Assembly: GCA_964397255.1 (NCBI GenBank)
Contig: CAYNHQ010000010.1
Location: forward strand, 1 to 64,000
Direction of reading: 5' to 3'
Length of the DNA: 64,000 nt
From: CAYNHQ01 sp964397255
Lineage (GTDB): Bacteria; Bdellovibrionota_G; JALEGL01; DATDPG01
The translations under genes were made by a program, and so were the position numbers. Below, piece by piece: positions 1 through 8,704 of this stretch (the first letter of the stretch is position 1; each line of letters opens with the position of its first letter). The notes under the pieces were generated by a model, which was not told where the DNA came from, ran no database searches, and worked only from the letters and a program-made list of their open reading frames with translations.

Positions 1-33
1 AATACAATCGCCGCCGGACACGCCTAAACTGGG

Positions 34-1398
34 GTGCGGTTTATGTGCCGCTTACTTCTGATTCAGAGTTTAACCCTCAAATTGGCTAATATTACAAATC
101 CTTCGGGACGCACCGGAGGCGGAGCCATAGCATTCAATGCGCTTCAGAACTTGGTGGTTGATCACATCATTGCATCAGATAATTTAGACCTTTGTGGCGG
201 AGGTGCGATTGCCCTACAAGATTTCATAAACGTACTCATCACTCATTCCCAGTTTTTGCGAAACAGTGTCTATCATTACGTGAATGGGAATCCGCAATGC
301 TTGGTTCCGAGATATCCATTAACAGGTGGAGCTCTGGCGTCGTTTAATGGAACGGGGCTAAAGATTATTAGCAGTACCTTCCAGGACAATCATTCGGATT
401 CCAAGGACGGTGGCGCGGTCGCGATTTGGCATACTTCTTCGAGCATTATAGACTGGTCAAATTTCGTTGGGAACCACTCTCTTCAGGGTGGGGGGGCTTT
501 GTCTGCCTATCCCTTTAGTCTCGATCATCAGATTTTGATCGATCACTCTAAATTCACCTCGAACTCTGCCGGAGGCGGTTGGCCGGTTTACACCGGACCC
601 GGAGGGGCGGTTGATATCCTTGGAGTCGGGTACGCAACGGTTCAAAACAACACGTTTGATAACAATCAAGGGGATTATGGTGGGGCACTTTGCATGGCAA
701 GTATCCAAGGCGTCCCCTTGCACTCCTATGTGGCGCATAACTCGTTCAATTCGAATTTAGCCGGCATGGGAGGCGCCGCCAGACTGGATAGACTCACAGG
801 GACTTTTGAAGATAATACGTTGACTGCTAACAGCTGTAAGCTACCAGGCACCCAGCGCGGGGGCGCACTGGACATGGAGCTTGATCAATATACTCCGTTG
901 CCGACAACTGGATTTACTGTAAGGTCGTCACGCTTCATCAATAATGGGCAGACAAACTGTAATCAAGGCGCAGATGTAGATCTCTGGTTCGATTCATCCT
1001 TTCAAGGAGTTTTCGACGTCACTGCGACTGTAGAACACAACAACTTCATACACGATCAAGCTCAATCGATACCTTCCTACTTCAGAATTTCTAGGCCTGC
1101 GAATGTGACGATATCGGGACATATATGGGATAATATTTTCAAAGGACCAGCATTGACCGGAAGCGCATTTTCCTGCTCGGCTCCCAAAAGTGTCCCTGAG
1201 ATTGACTACAACGATATCGCACCCCCCCTGAACATTATTAATTCATCATCTCCGTGTGTCACATACCCCCGTAACATTTTCCAGGATCCGATGTTCGTAG
1301 ACAATTATTACCTGGAAGTGAGGCCTAAATCTTCTGTTCTCCGAGCCGCCCATGATGGAACCAACATCGGCGTCTGGCAGATCTCGGATCAGAAATAG
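34..1398 (+). CDS. Right-handed beta-helix repeat protein, N-terminus missing or altered
   Basis: The protein has 454 residues and carries repeated Gly-Gly-Ala (I/L/V) turns spaced through its length, each followed by a short strand with N-x-F/N-x-L positions, the usual look of Pmp-like or pectate-lyase-like parallel beta-helices. The last residues (SSVLRAAHDGTNIGVW) match the closing turn common in such proteins. The GTG at 34 is the first possible start, because the frame is closed by TAA at 25-27. There is no signal peptide, although proteins of this kind are normally exported. Either the real 5' end lies upstream in another frame, making this a broken gene, or it is a fragment. Function unknown; surface adhesion or carbohydrate binding are guesses. 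Confidence 0.7.
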   Translation: MRFMCRLLLIQSLTLKLANITNPSGRTGGGAIAFNALQNLVVDHIIASDNLDLCGGGAIALQDFINVLITHSQFLRNSVYHYVNGNPQCLVPRYPLTGGALASFNGTGLKIISSTFQDNHSDSKDGGAVAIWHTSSSIIDWSNFVGNHSLQGGGALSAYPFSLDHQILIDHSKFTSNSAGGGWPVYTGPGGAVDILGVGYATVQNNTFDNNQGDYGGALCMASIQGVPLHSYVAHNSFNSNLAGMGGAARLDRLTGTFEDNTLTANSCKLPGTQRGGALDMELDQYTPLPTTGFTVRSSRFINNGQTNCNQGADVDLWFDSSFQGVFDVTATVEHNNFIHDQAQSIPSYFRISRPANVTISGHIWDNIFKGPALTGSAFSCSAPKSVPEIDYNDIAPPLNIINSSSPCVTYPRNIFQDPMFVDNYYLEVRPKSSVLRAAHDGTNIGVWQISDQK

Positions 1399-1732
1399 CT
1401 CCAGCGGAAGGATCCTGAAGCGTGACGCCTCTCGTCGCGAAAGCTGCGAAGTCTTTTTTGTCGCACGCGGCTATGCGCCAAAATATCCCAGCAGGGATGT
1501 CGCGCTCGGGCTGAGTTTCACCAGAAAGACGTAATCGTATTGCAGCTAACTTCCTAGATTCACTTATGAAACTTTTGCCACCCCTGGCACCAGGATTGCC
1601 TAACCACTGGGAAGACCAAGGATCCCAGTTGGCCAGCCGTTCACTCCACTCGAAGACAAAACGATAAGGGAAGGGGAAAAGTTCATTGCGGTAGACCTCA
1701 ATGAGCTATCGATTATCAAAGCTGCCCGTCCC
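1399..1732. other. Gap without a confident gene
   Basis: No convincing gene is seen. The frame of the next gene is open without a stop from 1604 (TAA at 1601-1603), but it has no ATG, GTG or TTG before 1733. In another frame an ATG at 1566 opens a 33-codon frame that overlaps it. A single-base shift would join the two into a longer protein, so part of this gap may be decayed coding sequence of the next gene. Confidence 0.4.
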
Positions 1733-2290
1733 ATGGGAAAACTTGATGTTAACGCTCATTCCATCAGCTTCGAACTCGATAACCCGATGGCAGTGGACAA
1801 AACGGTGGACCCCTTACATCGCCTGAAGATCTTCCTTCCATTGCCACTGAACGAAAATAGCGATGTCGTCGCAAAGAAAATTGATGGGGCAACGGGAAAG
1901 ATTCACATTGCTTATCATGTGAAGCGCTTGGACATTGATCCAAAAGCTAAAGTTGGAAAGGATTTCTGTTTAGTGAGTGATGAAGGATCGCTCTCCTTTG
2001 ATTGTTATGCGGATGAATCAAGCATCCTTGGACTAAATGTCCGAATATTATGGATGTTTATTCCAGGAAGCTTCGACTCAAAAGAAATGCTTGAAAGGCT
2101 GGTGGGGCTAACGCCAGCAAATCAACTCCTAAAGGAAATGCAGCCAAAGGCGATCAAGTTTGCAACTCCGTCTCGATTCGATCCGCTTCATGGAGAAATG
2201 ATTATGACCAGACCCAAAATAGATCCGAAGAAGGTGGAAAGGATGATTGAAACGTTTCGGACCGAAAGGGCTGGAAACCAGAGAGAATAA
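1733..2290 (+). CDS. Hypothetical protein, possibly 5'-truncated
   Basis: The protein has 185 residues, is mostly soluble, and has no signal peptide, membrane segment or motif that I recognise. The C-terminal third is rich in Lys, Arg and Pro (KIDPKKVERMIETFRTERAG). ATG 1733 is the first start codon, but the frame reads on upstream to 1604 with protein-like composition. The annotated N-terminus may therefore be an internal Met of a gene that lost its start by a frameshift. It lies next to a thpR remnant, in a region that looks rearranged. No function is proposed. Confidence 0.5.
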   Translation: MGKLDVNAHSISFELDNPMAVDKTVDPLHRLKIFLPLPLNENSDVVAKKIDGATGKIHIAYHVKRLDIDPKAKVGKDFCLVSDEGSLSFDCYADESSILGLNVRILWMFIPGSFDSKEMLERLVGLTPANQLLKEMQPKAIKFATPSRFDPLHGEMIMTRPKIDPKKVERMIETFRTERAGNQRE

Positions 2291-2315
2291 CGCTGGAACA
2301 TACCAAGGGGTGACG

Positions 2316-2402
2316 ATGCTTCGTCTCTTTGTGGCGGTAGAGCTTCCGGAAAATGCGCGGGATGAGTGGGTGGCCGCGACCACGGCTCAGGCGAAAGCTT
2401 AG
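2316..2402 (+). pseudogene. thpR: Remnant of RNA 2',3'-cyclic phosphodiesterase gene (thpR/LigT N-terminus)
   Basis: An ATG preceded by AAGGGGTGACG opens 28 codons that start MLRLFVAVELPENARDEW and then stop at TAG 2400-2402. The phrase R-L-F-V-A-V-E-L-P is the typical beginning of ThpR/LigT-family 2H phosphoesterases, which normally have about 180-190 residues with two HxT/S motifs. Everything after about residue 18 is gone, so the catalytic motifs are absent. The break lies 38 nt upstream of the Fic gene, consistent with replacement of the rest of the gene during acquisition of that gene. The match rests on a short stretch read by eye. Confidence 0.6.
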
Positions 2403-2439
2403 TGAAAGAATAGCGAAAGAATGGTAGACTCATTTTTCA

Positions 2440-3549
2440 GTGCTGAAAGACTACCGGCCCGCGTTCTACCGCACCGCCAATATCGTAGACCTCATTAGCA
2501 AGATTTCGCGGCTACAGGGAGAGCTGGACACTCTCCCACATAGTTCCGCCAACGCAGCGGAAATCGAAGTGCTGGCGGCGGCCGATTCCATTCACTATTC
2601 CACCGCAATCGAGGGGAACCGCCTGACCCTGAAACAGGTCACCGACGTAATTCGGCATCCCTGGCGCCGCAACAAATCGACTCGCGATTTCAAAGAAGTA
2701 CTCAACTATGCGCAAGCCAGACATGACCTCATGAAAAGAAGCGAAAACCACGAATCGCTCACGCATCAACTAATTCTCGCAGTGCATGGCCAGCTCCTGA
2801 AAGGAATCGTTCGCGGCAGGTTGAAGGGTCACTATCGAGAGAGTCAAAACGTCATTCGCGAATCCGTGTCCCGCGCCATTGTCTATCTGCCGCCAGAGGA
2901 AAAAGATGTCCGCCCGCTTATAAGCAGCCTTCTTTTGTGGACCGGAATGCAAACCGCTTCGGAGGAATCCTCCCTTATCGTAGCCCCCGTATTTCATTAC
3001 CGCTTCGTTACCATTCACCCCTTTTTGGACGGCAACGGGCGAGCGGCCCGGCTCTTAACCAATTACATCCTTTTGCTGGGCGGTTTCAATGTCATGACCG
3101 TCGCCGCGATCGAAAAGCAGCATGAACTTGACCGCGCCCGCTACTATCGCGAACTACGACGGCTTCAGGCGTCCACCTTCTATGACATCCCCGAAGACAT
3201 CGATGTGACGAGCTGGATCGAATACTGGCTCGGCTGTCTTCAGGCGACCTACGAGGAGGCAGTTCAGCGGCTCCAGCCTCTGCGAATGTCCGACGAGCTG
3301 CTTAACCTCCCTCCGCGACTACAAACGGCGGTCTCGCTGTTCCGAAAGTTCAAACGTCTCTCAGCGCGCGAGTATCAAGGCCTGACGGGGTTAGGGCGTA
3401 CACGCGCCGTCTCCGACTTGAATCAGTTGCTCACGGGGGGATACATCCGGCGTGTCGGAAGAGGCCGCTCGCTCTTCTATGCCGTTGCGGTCGAATCCTC
3501 AACGAAATTGTCGGTAGCACGTGATATGTCCGGTGAAAATAGCAAGTGA
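2440..3549 (+). CDS. Fic family protein (AMP-transferase type) with internal inhibitory helix
   Basis: The protein has 369 residues. Fic domains usually transfer AMP from ATP to a hydroxyl side chain of a target protein. The core motif HPFLDGNGRAAR is at residues 193-204 and is intact (catalytic His193, nucleotide-binding DGNGR). An N-terminal inhibitory motif of the S/T-x-x-x-E-G/N form lies at 54-59 (STAIEG), which marks class II Fic proteins that restrain themselves. The last 80 residues look like a winged helix (SAREYQGLTGLGRTRAVSDLNQLL), common in DNA-binding Fic proteins. The start is GTG 2440. Codons look more G/C-ending than in neighbouring genes, and the gene abuts a thpR remnant, so horizontal acquisition is likely. 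Target unknown. Confidence 0.9.
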   Translation: MLKDYRPAFYRTANIVDLISKISRLQGELDTLPHSSANAAEIEVLAAADSIHYSTAIEGNRLTLKQVTDVIRHPWRRNKSTRDFKEVLNYAQARHDLMKRSENHESLTHQLILAVHGQLLKGIVRGRLKGHYRESQNVIRESVSRAIVYLPPEEKDVRPLISSLLLWTGMQTASEESSLIVAPVFHYRFVTIHPFLDGNGRAARLLTNYILLLGGFNVMTVAAIEKQHELDRARYYRELRRLQASTFYDIPEDIDVTSWIEYWLGCLQATYEEAVQRLQPLRMSDELLNLPPRLQTAVSLFRKFKRLSAREYQGLTGLGRTRAVSDLNQLLTGGYIRRVGRGRSLFYAVAVESSTKLSVARDMSGENSK

Positions 3550-3632
3550 AATGGCCGCAGCGGAGAAACTGAAGCAAGTTTTCTCATCCGCGTTCTCGGG
3601 TGATGGAGAAAGTCGCGCTTGGCACCTAAATT

Positions 3633-3872
3633 TTAGTTTCCGAAATGGGTCTCTAGAAACTTTACAATATCGGCCGATTCAAGCATGGGTTTGCCGTCGA
3701 TGACGAGGCAGGGGACTTGTCGTTTCCCATTCATTGCAACCAACTCGTCCCGGTACTTTGGTTCCCCCAGGATGTCCCGATATTCAACATCGGGAACCTT
3801 CAATCGGTCGATCGCCTCTCGGACAATTTCGCAATAAGGGCAACTCTCAAAGTGGTAGAGGATTAATTTCAT
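3633..3872 (-). CDS. Glutaredoxin-like protein
   Basis: The protein has 79 residues and a single thioredoxin-fold domain. The dithiol active site CPYC is at residues 11-14, the cis-Pro motif QVPCL is near residue 53, and an E-S-A-D-I-V-K-F-L helix end follows, as in glutaredoxins and the N-terminal domain of glutathione transferases. Its size suits a free glutaredoxin that reduces disulfides or glutathione mixed disulfides in the cytoplasm. It stands alone on the minus strand, divergent from the penicillin-binding protein gene 42 bp away. The exact physiological partner cannot be told. Confidence 0.85.
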   Translation of the reverse strand: MKLILYHFESCPYCEIVREAIDRLKVPDVEYRDILGEPKYRDELVAMNGKRQVPCLVIDGKPMLESADIVKFLETHFGN

Positions 3873-3914
3873 TTCTGTTAGAATTTTTCTTGTCGTTCCC
3901 TACACATATCAAAG

Positions 3915-5249
3915 ATGAGTTGGCGAGAATACCAGTCGGGTCTGAAGACTCCAAGTAAGGGGCGCTCGAATCACATTCGGGGGTCAATTGTCTTGTTGGG
4001 TGTAACTACGGTTGTGGTTTGCACGGGTGGATATCTTTGGGCGTCTCTCGGATCTAAAAGCGAGAATTCTGACGGCACCGCAACGCTCGAAGAGGTTAAG
4101 AAGCCCGATGCAACTTCGCCCCCTTTGACTTCTCTTCCAGACAAGCTTGATCTCGCACTTCTTACTGAAGGTTCGAATGAAGTTCATATTGGTGAAGGGG
4201 AAAAGGAACGCACGATCACCTTGACGTTGGATGAAGGTCTTCAGCGGTATGCATCGCGGTCGCTTCGAAAACACAAAGTCGATTGGGGTGCGGTAGCAAT
4301 GATGGACGTTGATACGGGGGAAGTTCTCGCGCTTGCATCACACTCGGAGAAAGAACCCAACGCTTCCAATCTGGCTCTGCGCGCGACGTATCCGGCGGCG
4401 TCTGTTTTTAAAATTGTGACTGCGGCGGCGGCAGTAGGGGAAGCGGGCTACCATCACGATTCGGTAGTTCCTTACAATGGCCGTCTTCTGAGCATGCGAA
4501 AAAGCGAAATCGGTCGGATGACTGGTCATGCCATGATCAGCGTGGCGAAAGCATTTGCCCATTCCGCGAATCTCATTTTTGCGAAAATCGGAGCCCATGG
4601 AGTGGGAGCAAATGTACTCACCACTTACGCAGACCATTTCGGATTTAATCAGGAAATTCCGTTTGAATTCCCGGTTCAAACAAGCCGAGTGGAAACACAC
4701 GGGAATGAATCGATGGACGAGGCTCGATTGGCGGCCGGTTTCGGAAAGGTCACGTTGAGCCCGCTTCATGGTGCGCTTATTGCGGCTGCGGTCCTGAAAA
4801 ACGGTACGATGATGCGGCCACAAATCGTTAAGACGATTGCGGATCCGTCGGGGAAGGTGGAATATCAGGCCATTCCAACGGTGTGGGAGGAAGCTGTGAG
4901 TCCAGCCATTGCTACTGAACTCCGCCGGATGATGGAGGAGACAATCACGTCTGGAACAGCCCGAAAAGGATTTCGCGGTCTGGAGAGAGACCGAGTTTTA
5001 GGCCGTCTCGATTTTGGCGGCAAGACAGGATCACTTACGGGGGATAATCCGAAAGGACGAACGGAGTGGTTCGTCGGCTATGCGCGAAATCATGAACGCC
5101 GAGTAGCGGTTGGAATTGTTTCGGTAAGCGAGCGAATTTGGAAGCTCAAACCATCCGGTTTTGCGCGAGACCTGTTTAAATTTTATTTTAGCCCGCGACC
5201 CATCATTGAAGCACGAGCGTCCTCGCAAGAGACTCAATATGCCCGGTAG
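3915..5249 (+). CDS. Penicillin-binding transpeptidase, single membrane anchor
   Basis: The protein has 444 residues: one N-terminal membrane helix (about 21-43), a low-complexity linker to about 100, then a transpeptidase domain. All three penicillin-binding motifs are present: SVFK at 163-166 with nucleophile Ser163, SAN at 217-219, and KTGS at 370-373. There is no glycosyltransferase domain and no room for the usual class B dimerisation domain, so it is a short, stripped transpeptidase. It probably acts in the periplasm in peptidoglycan cross-linking or as a specialised enzyme. The stop overlaps the next gene by 11 nt, so the two are probably co-translated. The upstream ribosome-binding site is weak. 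Confidence 0.85.
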   Translation: MSWREYQSGLKTPSKGRSNHIRGSIVLLGVTTVVVCTGGYLWASLGSKSENSDGTATLEEVKKPDATSPPLTSLPDKLDLALLTEGSNEVHIGEGEKERTITLTLDEGLQRYASRSLRKHKVDWGAVAMMDVDTGEVLALASHSEKEPNASNLALRATYPAASVFKIVTAAAAVGEAGYHHDSVVPYNGRLLSMRKSEIGRMTGHAMISVAKAFAHSANLIFAKIGAHGVGANVLTTYADHFGFNQEIPFEFPVQTSRVETHGNESMDEARLAAGFGKVTLSPLHGALIAAAVLKNGTMMRPQIVKTIADPSGKVEYQAIPTVWEEAVSPAIATELRRMMEETITSGTARKGFRGLERDRVLGRLDFGGKTGSLTGDNPKGRTEWFVGYARNHERRVAVGIVSVSERIWKLKPSGFARDLFKFYFSPRPIIEARASSQETQYAR

Positions 5250-5790
5250 TACAAAGCCAGGGTTTCGAACCAGACGCTACCTCGTCAATAAGAAATTCCA
5301 AATCAAATACACACTGTTGGTGATTTCGTTTTCCGCAGTTATTTATGGAATTCTCGGCTATCTTCTCTACCGCAAAGAAGTAGCCAATTCCGAAATCCTT
5401 CAAATTCAACATTTGGAGCTCAACCAAATGATTCAGTCGCAGGACTTCGGTATCCTTATTTATCTCGCCATTTTCTTTTTTCTGCAGGTAGGAAGCCTAT
5501 TTATTCTGGGAATTTTAATCACTCATCGGATCGCGGGCCCTGTCTATCGTGTGCACAAATATCTAGAAGGAGTGGCCGAATCGGGGTCGATCCGCCCGAT
5601 GGAGCCGGTACGCGAGCAGGATGAGTTCTCGGAATTTTTTGAATCGCTGGGTTCGGCGATTGAAAAAGTTCGTGCGCGGGACGAAGCGCGTGAACAGGGC
5701 TTACGCGAGTTGGGGGACCTACTCGATAAGGCGAAGAACGACTCCTCTCAAATTGCGCGCGCGAAAGAAGTACTAAAAAAAATCAGCTGA
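5239..5790 (+). CDS. HAMP-domain membrane protein
   Basis: The protein has 183 residues from ATG 5239, which overlaps the end of the transpeptidase gene. It has a basic N-terminus, a first membrane helix at about 24-44, a short periplasmic loop, a second helix at about 71-95, then a HAMP linker beginning ITHRIAGPVYRVHKYLEGVA, followed by a charged helical tail. No kinase, cyclase or methyl-accepting domain follows the HAMP. Small HAMP proteins with this IAGPVYR signature occur widely in deltaproteobacteria, with unknown role. The overlap suggests it senses or positions something for the neighbouring transpeptidase; that is inference. Confidence 0.75.
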   Translation: MPGSTKPGFRTRRYLVNKKFQIKYTLLVISFSAVIYGILGYLLYRKEVANSEILQIQHLELNQMIQSQDFGILIYLAIFFFLQVGSLFILGILITHRIAGPVYRVHKYLEGVAESGSIRPMEPVREQDEFSEFFESLGSAIEKVRARDEAREQGLRELGDLLDKAKNDSSQIARAKEVLKKIS

Positions 5791-5794
5791 ACCC

Positions 5795-5824
5795 ACATTC
5801 TTGAACGAGCACGTTCTTCAATGT
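5795..5824. repeat. Hairpin between the HAMP gene and the next gene
   Basis: A two-part inverted repeat, ACATT/AATGT outside and GAACG/CGTTC inside, with 3-nt internal bulges and a 4-nt loop, lies 4 nt after the HAMP gene stop and 11 nt before the next start. There is no T-run, so it is not a classical terminator. It may be an attenuator, mRNA end or operator. Confidence 0.4.
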
Positions 5825-5835
5825 AGGAATGGTCC

Positions 5836-7050
5836 ATGAAATCAAGAACCGCGCTGGCAAAAAAGGCTTGGCTAAAAGAACCCGCAGATTTTTCGATAGT
5901 CCTTGGGGGACCGCTTTTTCAGATTTGGCAGCGCGCGTATCTGTCCGATGACGTGTTGGGCCTACTCATTCGCAGAGTCGGATTCATTTCACTCTTGGCT
6001 TGGATACCACTTCTGATCCTATCGATCGCGGAAGGCACTGCCATCAACGGATCCATCCCCGTACCATTTTTGTTGGATGCAGAGGTTCATCTTCGTCTGC
6101 TGGTGGCCCTGCCTCTTCTAATTATTTCAGAACTGGTTGTTCATCAGCGCTTACGCCCTCTTGTGCGACAGTTCTGGGAGTGCGACTTCATTCCACAGGA
6201 CGCAATGGCTAGCGCCGATGCAACGATCGAAGCGAGTTTGCGGTGGCGCAATTCGGCGATGGCTGAAATCGTGATGATCGCATTCGTTTACATTTTCGGT
6301 GTGATGTACGTGTGGAGGCGTTTCGTTGCTATTTCCCAAGCGTCGACTTGGTACTCGACGGCGACCGGAGGAGAACTACATCTTTCCCTGACGGGTATGT
6401 GGTACGCATTTGTGAGTTTGCCGATTTATCAATTTCTTCTTGTGCGCTGGTATTACCGAATCGCCATTTGGATACGTTTTCTCTGGAAGATGTCGCGCAT
6501 CCCATTGAAGTTAGTGCCTACTCATCCGGATGGTGTCGGGGGTCTCGGTTTTCTAGCCTATACGGTGCATGCCTTCGTTCCCCTAGCCGCTTCACACGGA
6601 GCCATGCTGACTGGAATGTTGGCGAACCGGATTTTTTATCTGGGGATGGATTTACCTCAGTTTAAAGTCGAAATACTAATGGTCGTCATTTTGATGATGG
6701 CCTTGACTGTGGGTCCGCTTTTTTTCTTTTCTCCGCTCCTTGCCGAGGTGAAACGAATCGGCTTACGCGAATATGGGAAGTTGGCGGGGAGCTACGTTCG
6801 CGAATTCGACTCCAAATGGTTGCGTGAGGAAGCGCCGAAGGGTGAGCCGCTGATGGGAAGCGGCGATATTCAATCTTTGGCGGATCTCGGAAACAGCTTT
6901 GAAAAAATCGAAAAAATGCGTGTGGTTCCGATCACCCGAGACGTTTTTGCCATCGTGATTATAGCAACGTTAGCGCCCGTTCTTCCCTTAGTATTGACCA
7001 TGATTTCGCCCGAGGAGTTGATTAAGAAACTATTCGGCATGGTGTTCTGA
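5836..7050 (+). CDS. Polytopic integral membrane protein of unknown function
   Basis: The protein has 404 residues with about seven hydrophobic segments: near 50-65, 85-100, 135-160, 190-210, 255-275, 285-310 and 365-390. The loops are basic, and I see no transporter, kinase or peptidase motif. The start ATG 5836 has a modest AGGA upstream. It follows the transpeptidase/HAMP pair on the same strand and converges with the HEAT-repeat gene only 1 nt away. It may be part of an envelope-maintenance group, but nothing in the sequence fixes a function. Confidence 0.75.
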   Translation: MKSRTALAKKAWLKEPADFSIVLGGPLFQIWQRAYLSDDVLGLLIRRVGFISLLAWIPLLILSIAEGTAINGSIPVPFLLDAEVHLRLLVALPLLIISELVVHQRLRPLVRQFWECDFIPQDAMASADATIEASLRWRNSAMAEIVMIAFVYIFGVMYVWRRFVAISQASTWYSTATGGELHLSLTGMWYAFVSLPIYQFLLVRWYYRIAIWIRFLWKMSRIPLKLVPTHPDGVGGLGFLAYTVHAFVPLAASHGAMLTGMLANRIFYLGMDLPQFKVEILMVVILMMALTVGPLFFFSPLLAEVKRIGLREYGKLAGSYVREFDSKWLREEAPKGEPLMGSGDIQSLADLGNSFEKIEKMRVVPITRDVFAIVIIATLAPVLPLVLTMISPEELIKKLFGMVF

Positions 7051-7051
7051 T

Positions 7052-8323
7052 CTACTTCGCCGAGAATTCGAATTTTTCATCTTTGGGCGGGGTAAACGAG
7101 TACGTGTACTTCATCGTGACGTAGTTGATAGGCACAGTCGGGAAGTGAATTCCTTTTACGCGAGCCAAAATACAAGATTGAACAGAAGCGTCCGTCATCG
7201 TAGCATTTTCAATGCTAGCGGATTCAATGGAGCCGTTACGAAGAACTTTAAACTGAACTGTGACGGTACCGCCGAGATTTCGATTGCTTTTGAGCCCCTC
7301 CACATAGCAATGATTGACGTAACCCGCTTGATCGCGCGCGGCCTCGCGCAGCCGCTCTAAATCCCGGGCTTGGAAGGGGATGGCCGTAATTAAAACGACA
7401 TTGATCTTAAAGAATTGATAGAGTTGCTCGCGATTGATGAGGTGAATAACCCTCTCTTGGCGCCGTTGCTCCGCCGTAGTTTTCGTTCGAAGCGTAGCCA
7501 CGGCGACATCCACAGCCCTCGGGTTCACATTCTTTTGCGTGTAGGCGCGATAGAGTTGAGGGGTGACGGAGGCAGTTTGAAGTCCATACAAATCGAGCTT
7601 CATCGGAATTCGATGTTGCTGATTTCGAGGAAGATCTCCCCGTCGGGTGAGGTCGATGACGGCTATGCAGTTGGCAGCGGCTTTTTGAACCGAAGCATCC
7701 TCGTCACGCTCGGCCCGTCGGCAAAAAGATTTTCCCCCATCGTTTCCCATTTTGCCGATGGCCTGAACGGCGCGAACGCGAACAATGGGTGAGGCATCTT
7801 GTAATACGGATTGAAGTGCAGGGAGGTATGGAGGCCCTGCCGTTACGCCGAGAATCCAAGCAGAAAGGGCTTTTTCCGAGCGGTCGGGAGAATGAAGCAG
7901 GGTCTCTTTCCACTGATCCAAGTCAAAGGCAGTTCGATAATTCCAAAGAATTTGTTCAGTAAGACGAAGCTCCGACTCTGAGAGAAGCTCTTGCTGTGCG
8001 AGTTCAATCAAGGGCGAGATCATCCGATGATCCGGAATTTCCGCCACGGCATAAAGTATGGCCAGCCGGACCGCCGCATTATCTTCTTTCCGAAAAGCCC
8101 GAAGCATCCAATCGGCAACGGTGCCATCGGCGATCTTTCCGAGCGCGGAAGCGGCAGCGAGCCGAACTTTGTAGTCCGATGCGCCTTCGAGTCGCTGCAT
8201 TAAGAACTCCACTTTCTTACTACCTTCAAGGGATTCTTCGGGTTCTCCGGAGGAAAGCGCGGCTATTCCGAGCGTCCCGCAGACGATCAGTAGAGTGATC
8301 CACGTCCGGATAAAAGAGGGCAT
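7052..8323 (-). CDS. HEAT-repeat protein with AgmX/PglI-type C-terminal domain
   Basis: The protein has 423 residues: a signal peptide (about 1-26), then helical HEAT-like repeats (about 40-220: ASALGKIADGTVADWMLRAF, AIGKMGNDGG and similar), and a C-terminal domain of about 100 residues. That domain has the pattern NHCYVEGLKSNRNLGGTVTV followed by a variable stretch and QSCILARVKGIHFP, the AgmX/PglI C-terminal domain described in gliding proteins of Myxococcus and resembling a TonB C-terminus. It is probably a periplasmic scaffold protein. It is the last gene of a minus-strand group behind a beta-barrel protein and a small protein, so an envelope complex is likely. Confidence 0.8.
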   Translation of the reverse strand: MPSFIRTWITLLIVCGTLGIAALSSGEPEESLEGSKKVEFLMQRLEGASDYKVRLAAASALGKIADGTVADWMLRAFRKEDNAAVRLAILYAVAEIPDHRMISPLIELAQQELLSESELRLTEQILWNYRTAFDLDQWKETLLHSPDRSEKALSAWILGVTAGPPYLPALQSVLQDASPIVRVRAVQAIGKMGNDGGKSFCRRAERDEDASVQKAAANCIAVIDLTRRGDLPRNQQHRIPMKLDLYGLQTASVTPQLYRAYTQKNVNPRAVDVAVATLRTKTTAEQRRQERVIHLINREQLYQFFKINVVLITAIPFQARDLERLREAARDQAGYVNHCYVEGLKSNRNLGGTVTVQFKVLRNGSIESASIENATMTDASVQSCILARVKGIHFPTVPINYVTMKYTYSFTPPKDEKFEFSAK

Positions 8324-8350
8324 TCGAGAATTGGGTTTAAGGTATGAATT

Positions 8351-8704
8351 TTACACGGTTTGCGGATCAATGTCTTGGTCGTAAATGGCCTCAAGGATTT
8401 CGATGAATTCGGGGCGTTTGGGATGTGTATGAACGATCCAGACTTCACGTGCCGGATCACTGTCGGGACGAATTTCCAGGGCGCCCATCTCGTTTTTACG
8501 GATATCGAAAACGTATGGAAGATAGGTTTCGTCTCCCTCCAGTTGAAGGATTACACGAAAGTAACCACGCACGGGCACAAGCGATCGTGAATACCGGAAT
8601 TCCAATTTGGGGTCGTGCTGCCGAGCCCAACCCTTTTGAAACCGAACGATTTGAAGTTGGTGAAACGGGATTTCTTCAATTTTCGTTCGCTCTATTTTCC
8701 ACAC
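8351..8704 (-). CDS. Hypothetical protein coupled to the beta-barrel gene
   Basis: The protein has about 117 residues from GTG 8704, which overlaps the preceding stop as TAGTG and suggests translational coupling. An upstream in-frame ATG at 8755 would give 134 residues but would sit 52 nt inside the barrel gene. It is predicted soluble and beta-rich (YFRVILQLEGDETYLPYVFDI) with no signal peptide and no motif I know. Its place between the outer-membrane protein and the AgmX-type protein suggests a related role. Confidence 0.65.
   Translation of the reverse strand: MWKIERTKIEEIPFHQLQIVRFQKGWARQHDPKLEFRYSRSLVPVRGYFRVILQLEGDETYLPYVFDIRKNEMGALEIRPDSDPAREVWIVHTHPKRPEFIEILEAIYDQDIDPQTV

Noticed and set aside
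1352..1534. 60-codon frame after the beta-helix gene
   Set aside because: It overlaps the end of the beta-helix gene, has an Arg/Ser-rich product without family match and no ribosome-binding site.
3521..3703. Small plus-strand frame after the Fic gene
   Set aside because: It overlaps the end of the Fic gene and the glutaredoxin gene on the other strand and shows no recognisable protein pattern.
4338..4823. 161-codon minus-strand frame inside the transpeptidase gene
   Set aside because: The transpeptidase motifs fix the plus strand as coding; the product is His/Arg-rich and unlike a protein family.
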